A DNA stretch of 64,000 nucleotides from assembly GCA_963692955.1 (NCBI GenBank), contig OY843587.1:682001-746000 (forward strand), written 5' to 3'. Of this stretch, positions 25,101 to 32,008 are shown one piece after another. The translations under genes were made by a program, and so were the position numbers. Origin of the DNA: UBA5158 sp963692955 (GTDB lineage Bacteria > Pseudomonadota > Gammaproteobacteria > DSM-16500). The notes under the pieces are model-generated. The model made no database searches. It was not told where the DNA came from and worked only from the letters and a program-made list of their open reading frames with translations. Position 1 is the first letter of the stretch. Each line of letters opens with the position of its first letter.

Positions 25101-28100
25101 ATGTATTGATTGCAACTCAACCATTTCACTAGATGACATAGAACTTGCCGCACGGGCTGTTACAAGCTCTTGTAAACGCTCTGCGAAAGCGTTGATTTGG
25201 TCGGTGACGTCTGCGGGTGTTGGTCTATCATCTCCTGCCATTAGACTTGTATCCAAAGCTCGTAAATCATAAAGCAAATCGATACTGGCTTGTTTGAGTT
25301 CTGCGGGAGTCTTGATAGGATTTTTGTCTACCACCTCAACCTTATCCTCCAGTTCAGCGTCATTTTTATTTTCGTATGCCATTGCAAGCTTCGCGTCTAA
25401 CATGTTTATGAATCGTGTTATATTTGCGCGATTTTCAGTCAATATTCCAATAAACATCTCAGTCATTTGAGATTCTGGATCAAGCAGAGGAAGTTGGGTA
25501 ATGCCCGCTTCAATTTTGTGATAACGCTCTTTGAGATCGTTGAGCTTGGCTGTGGCGTCTGCGAGTGCAGGCTTATCATTTCCCGTTAAACTTGCGTCTA
25601 AAGCTTTTAACTCATTTAACAAGTCTTGACTGCCTTGGGTAAGCGCGGCGATTTTTTCTGCAGCGGAAGTTGGGTCAGGTTGTGTCTCTACCGTACTAGT
25701 CGGCTGCGCGGTTTCGCCTCTTTGTATTTCCGCGGGGGAAGTATCAGGCGTGATGGTACCGGTACCCGTGACAGACGCTGGCGCGGTTCCCGTTTCAAAG
25801 GTTAGCGGCGGTTGGTTGTGGATTGCCGCGGCTTGTTCGGCGGCTTCTCTGGCTTCTTGTCCTGCTACCATTTTCTGTTCTAGTGTAGTCATCGCGGTGA
25901 CGATAGAATTTTTTAATTCGGTTAAACCATAGGGTTCACCGGCGGCGATGGCCTGGTTTGCCGCAGTACGAATGGTCGTTACTTCTGCCTGAGAAATTTT
26001 ATCGAAGTCTTTTTCTTTCAGTAAATTTATTTGGCGTACGACACCGAGCATCTGGGCTTCCGTGGTGGCGCGGTTTACAACTCTGGGCTGAACGATTTCT
26101 CCTCTTCGTTCGATCTCATTAACTTTGGGTTGAACAAAGCGACCCATTGGCCGGGAAGGGATAGCCTGGTAATCGCGTGATAATGGCGGAGCGTCTGGGA
26201 TGGTATCAGCCGCGGGTGGTTTAACTTCAGTAGGTGGGGCTGCTGGTGCCGCAGGAGCAGCGGGAGCTGCGGCTGGTGTTTGTGCATCTGCCGCGGTGTT
26301 AGATGTTAGAGGCGGCGCTGTAGGAATTCCTTCTGCTGCGGGTGATTTTACTTCAGCAACTGGCGCTGCCGGTGCCGCCGCGATGTTTTGTGCGGGAATT
26401 TCCGTGGCTGGTGGGGCGCTGACATTTTTTCTTTGCACCCTGCCTTGCTGTAACGAGGCTAGTTTGACTTTGCCTCTAGGTTTGTCTTGCGTGACGGACG
26501 CGTTATTTTTTTCTTCAAGCGTGGCTGAAGGTTGTTGCTTCGATTGAATGACAAATTCGGTATTGGCATTTGGCTTCGCCGCATTCTGTTCTTTCGCCAT
26601 GCGTGCTTGGCGGCCTTCGATGCTCACTTTGCGCGAACGGCTAACTGGAGTCGCAGGGGATGAAGGTGACGCCGGCGCCGCTGGCGTGGCGGGTGTTATT
26701 GGCGGTGCATCTGGGATGGGAGCAGCTGCCGTGACATCAGGCTTCTTTGCTTCAACCGCGGCGGGTCGGGAGGGTGTTGTTAGTGGCGGCGCGTCCGGTA
26801 TGGGTTCGGCTGCGGCTGTTGTGGGTGTGACAGGCGTGGCCGGTGACGCAGCTTCTTTTACTTCTGCAGTGGGAGTAACGGGGTCGTTAGTCACGTGCGT
26901 CTCGGTCTTGCCAGTGACGATTTTATTTAATCTGTTAGGGCGATTGGGTACCGCGGGTGCTACTCGCGTGACAAAAACTTCATTTTTAGCTTCGGGAATT
27001 GCCGCTGCGGGTTCTTTTGGCTGCGGCGTGATAACCGTTTCCTGTTTTGGAGTAGAAGGAATGGGCGGTGTTGCTCTGCGCATGGCGACGCCACCACGTA
27101 ATTCGCTCATTGAAGGCGGTGGTGTGGGTTCAGTTTGTTGAGCCGCCTTGGGTGCGGCGGGTGGTGTGTTAGGCTGCGGTGGCGGTACTGGTGGGGTAAC
27201 AGGTTCTGGCTTGGTCGTTGCGTCTTGCCTTGCGGCAAAAAAATCTTTGCTAGATTTTTTTAACAAGTCCGCCATAGATGCGCCAGGTCGCGTTGGCCGC
27301 GGCGGCGTGACAGGCGCGGTTGGCGGTGTGACAGTTTGTTGTTGTACGCTGCCGGTTAATTTATTTATGTTTGTTTCTTGCGCCGCGATAGATTGTAAAT
27401 TCGTTGATAATTTTTCAGTAGCTTGTTTGTGTGAGCCAAAAGAAATTTTATTTGCAGTTAAAAACTCCGCGTCGCGGTTGAGATCGATTTTCAGCGCCGT
27501 CAATTGAGCTTGTAAAATTTTTAATGCACTGAGTCTGCCGCTAGTGAGGACAACTTTATCAAGGCCCGCGATCTTATTCCCGATGTCTTTTATTTTAATT
27601 GCTGTTTGATCCATGCGTTGGACGATAGAAATTATTTGCACCATCGCGCCTGAAGAAAATTGGTTAGATTGCTCCGCCGCTTGAAATTTATCTAAGGCGT
27701 CTTGCGTGGGTAACTTTACTTCGGCGGAAGAGGGCGCTTTGCTTTCCTGAGCGACAGCTTTAGTCACCGCTTTGTCGATGGATTTTAAAATGTCTGTGCT
27801 AGCGAAGTTTCTAGATTTTTGTTGCAACAAATTAAACAGAGTTAAGGCCTCAATGTCCGGCAAATTGACATTCGCCGGATTCAAATTACTGGTGTGTGCT
27901 ATTGCGCTATCGGCAATTTTACTATTGAGTTCAGCATAGTTTGGCAGCACTTCGCGCGCGACCCATTCAAGCATGTTGCTGAACGGGTTCATGGGATTGT
28001 TTAAATCAAATGGTTCACCTTCACGGCGACGAAGATCTTTTCTTTCTTCGTCATGATACATTTCTGTCAGCGTAAGAATCATAACAATTTCTGCTAAGCG

Positions 28101-28292
28101 CGTCGCTTCAGCTTGCGGCAGTTGCTTGCCTTCCAGTTCGCGATACACCGTGAGATTCTCCGCAAGCTTTTGGATGCCGCGGCGGCCAGTACTAGAATTC
28201 ATGTCAGCAGTCAGCCTATCTAACTGTTCGCTAGTTTGTACGAAATCACTGAGGGCTAGCTCTGTGGATCTGCGTTTTTTATTCTTAGGCAT
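22107..28292 (-). CDS. Giant Pro/Ala-rich coiled-coil protein, function unknown
   Basis: The start is chosen as the ATG at 28292, which has AGAGGA six bases upstream and a basic MPKNKKRR N-terminus; the open frame extends 39 codons further to 28409 without a ribosome site. This gives 2,061 residues. Residues about 330-750 are a disordered Pro/Ala/Thr-rich region with four copies of an IP(D/T)APP(L/I) motif (within 26190-26810). Residues 888-983 and 1003-1095 are a tandem duplication (LLxxLxALDxSL at the start, NDAEL at the end) followed by a very acidic stretch. Then come long coiled coils and a C-terminal domain of about 450 residues with no recognised fold. There is no signal peptide or membrane span. 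Scaffold or effector roles are possible. It resembles no family I can name. Confidence 0.8.
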   Translation of the reverse strand: MPKNKKRRSTELALSDFVQTSEQLDRLTADMNSSTGRRGIQKLAENLTVYRELEGKQLPQAEATRLAEIVMILTLTEMYHDEERKDLRRREGEPFDLNNPMNPFSNMLEWVAREVLPNYAELNSKIADSAIAHTSNLNPANVNLPDIEALTLFNLLQQKSRNFASTDILKSIDKAVTKAVAQESKAPSSAEVKLPTQDALDKFQAAEQSNQFSSGAMVQIISIVQRMDQTAIKIKDIGNKIAGLDKVVLTSGRLSALKILQAQLTALKIDLNRDAEFLTANKISFGSHKQATEKLSTNLQSIAAQETNINKLTGSVQQQTVTPPTAPVTPPRPTRPGASMADLLKKSSKDFFAARQDATTKPEPVTPPVPPPQPNTPPAAPKAAQQTEPTPPPSMSELRGGVAMRRATPPIPSTPKQETVITPQPKEPAAAIPEAKNEVFVTRVAPAVPNRPNRLNKIVTGKTETHVTNDPVTPTAEVKEAASPATPVTPTTAAAEPIPDAPPLTTPSRPAAVEAKKPDVTAAAPIPDAPPITPATPAAPASPSSPATPVSRSRKVSIEGRQARMAKEQNAAKPNANTEFVIQSKQQPSATLEEKNNASVTQDKPRGKVKLASLQQGRVQRKNVSAPPATEIPAQNIAAAPAAPVAEVKSPAAEGIPTAPPLTSNTAADAQTPAAAPAAPAAPAAPPTEVKPPAADTIPDAPPLSRDYQAIPSRPMGRFVQPKVNEIERRGEIVQPRVVNRATTEAQMLGVVRQINLLKEKDFDKISQAEVTTIRTAANQAIAAGEPYGLTELKNSIVTAMTTLEQKMVAGQEAREAAEQAAAIHNQPPLTFETGTAPASVTGTGTITPDTSPAEIQRGETAQPTSTVETQPDPTSAAEKIAALTQGSQDLLNELKALDASLTGNDKPALADATAKLNDLKERYHKIEAGITQLPLLDPESQMTEMFIGILTENRANITRFINMLDAKLAMAYENKNDAELEDKVEVVDKNPIKTPAELKQASIDLLYDLRALDTSLMAGDDRPTPADVTDQINAFAERLQELVTARAASSMSSSEMVELQSIHQEIDDGIEAIKTLEANLALEARNRNDAELYDSDDEDEDQKKPDADRDNAEERSEEKDNDNDFADLDRMLAEQTQIRAQITDLTQKMTGQEATINQNMQTLFENIALPDFANVAKDYSDLRTEVFNDITQLKGLVTQLKELVNKMPLSLVIKEATAALEKTSADLIKNRQDAYEDGSAPIINKIGRHATKILADASTPPNDFVWTQEIIDAQRARLEIVRAGQTTLSAPMKNSSNEGVLNDINFDLDSTAKALDERAAQLLNPNATPVPRIREINTELEMLTVTIGANSSALDKIDGTDEIRKEVVFESLDKAAREYASRVATINSAKEKYQILMTELGSLQASAATNSLEARVVASWTPDKMTKLFDAAGSSINRAGIEVFTSFQEFAAGQLKASIAIAEPFDHDGELKQLDDTLTLLAEHEKIYNPTPADYIEVRESIETARANITAHKLKSANDKDTSDVPPPPNTDTGETATKTKTAAQTTVNTNAPREILRKLTAEQLVQPENPYVGMPADDFKAATDHIIYNKDLTRSKTLLEYFDQKIAEAHNPNEANLGRREKLISDWNDKIFPLLERVKTRIHDLENIKYVLENNHDPRLETAKKALAELNVIYKKLYNDDDGLRSKIQAGINKFGLDAIKINAETMAVVTRKEGQTAEEFQAEIKKQCNALRSEDKPSSDSFTLEKKNFQVKLSTQAAVVMIKGDPAPEKGFIATYMPELREKENTATVYSVQAGRVDVHHLRGDLKLNNMLVAAAQVAKLGDVMPNPSTDMGNRIAQLLTSYKEVPFSQKGLQGFLETKVKQGQLHLPEPIAGMPRIGPTCRSMAKEIYGNYLSIVRDPKNPELPSPTTIAESLKFLTSWINCNNGLGKIPVSNSQNAEINRTIKLICEVMQRNIKNPAELYKFEYVAVGVNNHENFSRRFYQPDLISAMQKALTKADPNFIENLNVTHASVKSAETQNLVQSTTHHMATTENKTRVPTASQPEDETPPATPRMTRK

Positions 28293-28364
28293 GCTGCATC
28301 CTCTAAAATTGCGAGTGATTAGAGATGACTCATATTGCGTATATTGTGAGACAGATATAGATAA

Positions 28365-28370
28365 ATTATA
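28365..28370 (-). promoter_or_regulatory. Possible -10 box for the giant coiled-coil gene
   Basis: TATAAT on the minus strand, about 73 bases before the ATG at 28292. No convincing -35 is visible at 16-18 bases, so support is limited. The Fur-box-like palindrome lies 50 bases upstream of it. Confidence 0.35.
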
Positions 28371-28419
28371 GCCAAATTTCTGCGCACAATGTGATTTATA
28401 TTCAGTCAACCCATATAAA

Positions 28420-28434
28420 TGAGAATAATTCTCA
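28420..28434. promoter_or_regulatory. Fur-box-like palindrome upstream of feoABC
   Basis: TGAGAATAATTCTCA is a perfect 7-1-7 palindrome that differs from the Fur consensus TGATAATNATTATCA by one symmetric change per half. It lies 6 bases before the -35 of the feo promoter, so Fur-Fe2+ binding would be expected to repress feo when iron is plentiful. It may also affect the divergent giant gene. Confidence 0.75.
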
Positions 28435-28440
28435 ATTGTA

Positions 28441-28469
28441 TTGACAGCTTAGAAGCGCAGAGCGATACT
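28441..28469 (+). promoter_or_regulatory. feoABC promoter
   Basis: A perfect TTGACA (28441-28446) and GATACT (28464-28469) with a 17-base spacer. Transcription would begin near 28476, about 68 bases before feoA. Confidence 0.65.
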
Positions 28470-28543
28470 AGAAAAAATTCTGAATATTATTCAAGGCACT
28501 AATCCCTTTAAACAAAATAACTCTATCTTTCAATAGGTTAATT

Positions 28544-28783
28544 ATGCGGCTGAAAGAAATGAAAGTGGGCGGCAGAGGGCGGATCATTGGCATACACCAA
28601 GGTGAAAAGGTTTACCGGCAGCGGCTGTTGTCCATGGGTTTAATCCCTGGAACCGAATTCACGGTGTCACGGATCGCGCCTCTGGGGGACCCAGTGGAGA
28701 TCCTGGTGCGGGGTTTTGCGTTGAGCCTACGCAAAGGCGAAGCTAATATCATCGATATTCAAGGCTTAGGAGCGCCCGAGTGA
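28544..28783 (+). CDS. feoA: Ferrous iron transport protein A
   Basis: A 79-residue SH3-like protein of the FeoA family, which supports FeoB in ferrous iron uptake. Visible features are MRLKEMKVGGRGRIIGIH, the core QRLLSMGLIPGTEFTV, and RIAPLGDPVEILVRGFALSL, all typical of FeoA. It is cytosolic. It is the first gene of feoABC, with its stop overlapping the feoB start by 4 bases (GTGA), so translation is probably coupled. A Fur-box-like site precedes the promoter. Confidence 0.95.
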   Translation: MRLKEMKVGGRGRIIGIHQGEKVYRQRLLSMGLIPGTEFTVSRIAPLGDPVEILVRGFALSLRKGEANIIDIQGLGAPE

Positions 28784-31089
28784 AAGACTTTACGATCGGC
28801 CTAGTCGGCAATCCTAACTGCGGTAAAACCACGTTATTTAACGCCTTAACCGGCGCACTCCAGCGCGTGGGTAATTGGCCGGGCGTGACGGTGGAACGGA
28901 AAAGCGGGTTTTTCAAGCAAGATGGCGCGGCGGTCGAGGTAGTGGATTTACCGGGGACTTACTCTTTGGTGATGGCGTCGGAACATTCTTCCGTCGACGA
29001 GCGCATCGCTTGCGAATACATTTTGCCAGGCGACGCCGATTTGATCGTGAATATTTTGGATGCGAGTAATTTAGAACGGCATTTGTATTTAACGCTGCAG
29101 TTAATTGAAATGCGCGTGCCCATGATCGTCGTGTTAAACATGATGGACGTCGCGCGCCAACGCCAAGTCACCATAATGCTCGCGGAGTTAAGTAAAAAAT
29201 TAGGTTGCACCGTCGTCCCCGTCGAAGCGCATAAAAATATTGGTTTAAAAGAATTAAAACAAGCGATCGTCGCGCACGCCGGACAATTGCCGCATTGCGT
29301 CGAATTGGAATATGCGCCCGCGCTCACGACGGCGATAAAAAAATTAGCCGCGGCCATCGAAACTTTCACGCCGATTGATTACCACGACCGCACGGATTGG
29401 CTGGCGCTACGTTTGCTGGAAGACGATGTCTTCGCGAGCCGCGTGTTGGCCGTCGATGTCAAACCGGAAGTGAGCGCGCAGCAACAATTGATTCGCGCCG
29501 CTTGCGATGAAGACGCGGATATTATGTTGGCGGATTCCCGTTATCAATTTATCCAAAAAATCATGGCCGCCGCCGTGCGTAAATCCGGCAAAAAATTATT
29601 AGACTGGACCGCGCGGATCGACCGCGTGGTGTTGAACCGCGTGTTGGGCATACCGATTTTTTTAGGCGCGATGTATTGCATGTTTTTATTCGCGATTAAC
29701 ATCGGCGGCGCGTTCCAAGATTTTTTTGATATCAGCAGCAATACTATTTTCGTCGGCGGTGTGGCGCGCGCGCTCGAGAATTTCGGCGCGCCGAATTGGT
29801 TCATCGCGCTGATCGCGAATGGCGTCGGCCGCGGTATCAACACGACTGTCACGTTTATTCCCGTGATCGGCGCGATGTTTTTATTCTTGGCGTTTTTAGA
29901 AGATTCCGGCTACATGGCGCGCGCGGCGTTCGTGGTCGACCGTGGCATGCGCGCGCTGGGTTTGCCGGGCAAATCGTTTGTGCCGATGATCGTCGGGTTC
30001 GGCTGCAACGTGCCGTCGGTCATGGCGACACGCACATTAGAAAATAAACGTGACCGTATTCTTACCGTGATGATGAGTCCGTTCATGTCGTGCGGCGCGC
30101 GCTTAGCGATTTACGCGGTGTTTACCGCCGCGTTCTTTCCGGTCGGCGGCCAAAACGTCGTATTCGCTTTGTATTTGATTGGTATCACTATGGCGATGCT
30201 GACGGGATTGTTGTTACGCAAAACCGTATTGCAAGGCGACCCGTCGCCGTTAGTGATGGAATTACCGCCGTATCATGTACCGAATTTAAAAACGTTATTG
30301 TTAAACGCTTGGGGACGTTTGCGCGGCTTTTTATTCCGCGCAGGAAAATTGATCGTGCCGATTTGTATTTTGATTGGCGTATTAAGCACGTTGAGTTTCG
30401 ACGGCAAATTAATCGCCGGCGACGGTGACACGCATTCTTTATTATCTTCGCTAGGCCGTTTTTTCACGCCGATTTTTGCGCCGATGGGTATACATCAAGA
30501 TAATTGGCCGGCCACCGTCGGTTTAATCACGGGCATACTCGCGAAAGAAGTCGTGGTCGGCACGCTTAACGCGCTTTACAGTCAAGTGGGACATCTTGCG
30601 CTATTACAGGCGAATGGTTTTAGTTTCTTTGGCGGTTTGCATGACGCGTTAATTTCGATTCCACAAAATTTAAGTCAACTCGGCCATTCATTCGGTAATC
30701 CTGTGTTAGCGCAAGCCCCGGTACATTCGTTAACGCAAAGCGTGTACGGTTTAATGTATCAACGTTTTGACGGCCAAATCGGCGCGTTCGCGTATTTGTT
30801 ATTTGTCTTACTTTATTTTCCTTGCGTGTCGACGACCGCCGCCATGCTGCGCGAATTAAACCGCGCGTGGACTTTATTTTCAGTGGTGTGGACGACGGCG
30901 GTGGCGTATGGCGCCGCCGTGTTATTTTATCAAGCGGCGACTTTCAACCGGCATCCATTGCCGTCGATGTTATGGATCGCGGGTATCCTTGTGGTGCTGG
31001 CGACCACTATTTTCACGGCGAAATCTTACACTTTTAAACTGCACGGCAAAAAATACAAACGCTTATTACCGACGGGAGAAGTCGTATGA
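28780..31089 (+). CDS. feoB: Ferrous iron transporter FeoB
   Basis: The GTP-driven Fe2+ permease of the inner membrane, 769 residues. The N-terminal G domain shows G1 GNPNCGKT (10-17), G3 DLPGT (56-60) and G4 NMMD (120-123). After a helical GDI-like domain come the membrane segments with two Gate motifs, including the conserved cysteines in VGFGCNVPSVMATRTLE and SPFMSCGARLAIYA. The start is a GTG overlapping the feoA stop. The length is typical. It is followed by feoC with a 4-base ATGA overlap. Iron supplied by Feo would serve the many Fe-S clusters of the Nuo complex encoded downstream (inference). Confidence 0.97.
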   Translation: MKDFTIGLVGNPNCGKTTLFNALTGALQRVGNWPGVTVERKSGFFKQDGAAVEVVDLPGTYSLVMASEHSSVDERIACEYILPGDADLIVNILDASNLERHLYLTLQLIEMRVPMIVVLNMMDVARQRQVTIMLAELSKKLGCTVVPVEAHKNIGLKELKQAIVAHAGQLPHCVELEYAPALTTAIKKLAAAIETFTPIDYHDRTDWLALRLLEDDVFASRVLAVDVKPEVSAQQQLIRAACDEDADIMLADSRYQFIQKIMAAAVRKSGKKLLDWTARIDRVVLNRVLGIPIFLGAMYCMFLFAINIGGAFQDFFDISSNTIFVGGVARALENFGAPNWFIALIANGVGRGINTTVTFIPVIGAMFLFLAFLEDSGYMARAAFVVDRGMRALGLPGKSFVPMIVGFGCNVPSVMATRTLENKRDRILTVMMSPFMSCGARLAIYAVFTAAFFPVGGQNVVFALYLIGITMAMLTGLLLRKTVLQGDPSPLVMELPPYHVPNLKTLLLNAWGRLRGFLFRAGKLIVPICILIGVLSTLSFDGKLIAGDGDTHSLLSSLGRFFTPIFAPMGIHQDNWPATVGLITGILAKEVVVGTLNALYSQVGHLALLQANGFSFFGGLHDALISIPQNLSQLGHSFGNPVLAQAPVHSLTQSVYGLMYQRFDGQIGAFAYLLFVLLYFPCVSTTAAMLRELNRAWTLFSVVWTTAVAYGAAVLFYQAATFNRHPLPSMLWIAGILVVLATTIFTAKSYTFKLHGKKYKRLLPTGEVV

Positions 31090-31307
31090 GTTTAATGGAT
31101 ATCAAACAACATTTGATGAAAGTAAGAATCGCCAGTCTCTCCAGTATTTGCGTGTACTTCAACGCCGATCCCGATACCTTGCGCGGCATGTTAGGCCATT
31201 GGATGCGTAAAGGCCGTGTGCGTCAATGTCAAAAGAACCCAGCGTGCGCGTCTAGCTGCGGTAAATGCAGCCCGTTGCTCACTGAAATTTATGAATGGGT
31301 CGCATAA
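31086..31307 (+). CDS. feoC: FeoC-like [Fe-S]-dependent regulator
   Basis: A 73-residue winged-helix protein of the FeoC family. The N-terminal part (MSLMDIKQHLMKVRIASLSSI) has the family's helix-turn-helix pattern. Four cysteines, C48, C54, C58 and C61 (CX5CX3CX2C), match the wing that binds an Fe-S cluster in FeoC. In enterics FeoC stabilises FeoB under low oxygen and may sense iron or oxygen. The ATG overlaps the feoB stop by 4 bases, so all three feo genes form one operon. Confidence 0.9.
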   Translation: MSLMDIKQHLMKVRIASLSSICVYFNADPDTLRGMLGHWMRKGRVRQCQKNPACASSCGKCSPLLTEIYEWVA

Positions 31308-31322
31308 CGCAGTAAAATTATC

Positions 31323-31328
31323 TATAAT
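31323..31328 (+). promoter_or_regulatory. Possible -10 box for the 186-aa gene
   Basis: TATAAT at 31323-31328, 33 bases before the ATG at 31362. A small GTGAT/ATCAC hairpin (31331-31345) follows at the expected transcript start. No good -35 is seen. Confidence 0.4.
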
Positions 31329-31361
31329 GTGTGATTAGGCATCACTGAGGCGCTCTTACGT

Positions 31362-31922
31362 ATGAGTACTGATTCGAACGGCCCGGACACTACAAACAAT
31401 CCCCCTTTTGGACCAAACTATTTTACGGAATTAAAAAAACAAGTTTGGGATGCCGTTGGCTCTAGCCAAACTATTCCAACGCTTGATGCGATGACCCGCG
31501 ATATTTCTCCCGCCGAAATTTATTATTTATTACAACGCTGGGCGACGTTAGCTATTTGGGACGTTTACAATCTTGAACCCGCCAGCGAAAAAACTTTACT
31601 GACCTTGCCAGGCGTCAGCCCGCATTTTAATGTCTATGACCGCGGCAGTTGTTTAGTCGGCTCACCGAAAGATTTATTTTCGTATAAGCGTAGTTTAGAA
31701 GACGGTTTGATGACCGCCCGCGCCATGGCGGATGAAGTGCAAAAACGCGGTTGGACCATCGAACTCTCTGGTTTTAATAAGTTAGTGCGCGCCGCTTGGG
31801 TGCAATTGCAAGTTAACGGCAGTAAAAATGGTAAGTACTTGGAAGTATTACATTTTACTCCAAATCCGAATGACGTGAAATTAGCGCAGACGGAAACTCT
31901 TTATCGGGGCCCAACTATCTAA
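31362..31922 (+). CDS. Conserved-looking hypothetical protein, 186 aa
   Basis: I do not recognise this family. The first 20 residues are Asn/Pro/Asp-rich and probably disordered. The rest is a compact soluble domain with several Trp residues (QVWDAVG, RWATLAIWDVY, AAWVQLQVNG) and alternating helix and strand character. No signal peptide or membrane span. The start has GAGG about 11 bases upstream. It follows feoC by 54 bases but has its own candidate -10, so it need not belong to the feo operon. The next gene, also an orphan, is 86 bases downstream on the same strand with another TATAAT. Confidence 0.7.
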   Translation: MSTDSNGPDTTNNPPFGPNYFTELKKQVWDAVGSSQTIPTLDAMTRDISPAEIYYLLQRWATLAIWDVYNLEPASEKTLLTLPGVSPHFNVYDRGSCLVGSPKDLFSYKRSLEDGLMTARAMADEVQKRGWTIELSGFNKLVRAAWVQLQVNGSKNGKYLEVLHFTPNPNDVKLAQTETLYRGPTI

Positions 31923-31969
31923 TCCGACTGATTTTTTAATCATTTTGCGCAAATCATTCACTTTTCAGT

Positions 31970-31975
31970 TATAAT
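31970..31975 (+). promoter_or_regulatory. Possible -10 box for the 704-aa gene
   Basis: TATAAT at 31970-31975, 33 bases before the ATG at 32009. A TTGCGC at 31945-31950 would give a long 19-base spacer, so the -35 is doubtful. Confidence 0.4.
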
Positions 31976-32008
31976 TGTTGGAACTAAACTCATTTTGGTG
32001 GGGCAGCT

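Noticed and set aside
26200..27507. Long plus-strand Gly/Val/Ala-rich frames opposite the giant gene
   Set aside because: They are the antisense shadow of the Pro/Ala-rich region; the minus strand has the long frame, ribosome site and protein-like features.
28293..28409. Extra 39 codons at the start of the giant coiled-coil protein
   Set aside because: The extension would cover the candidate -10 region and has no ribosome site, whereas ATG 28292 has AGAGGA at good spacing.
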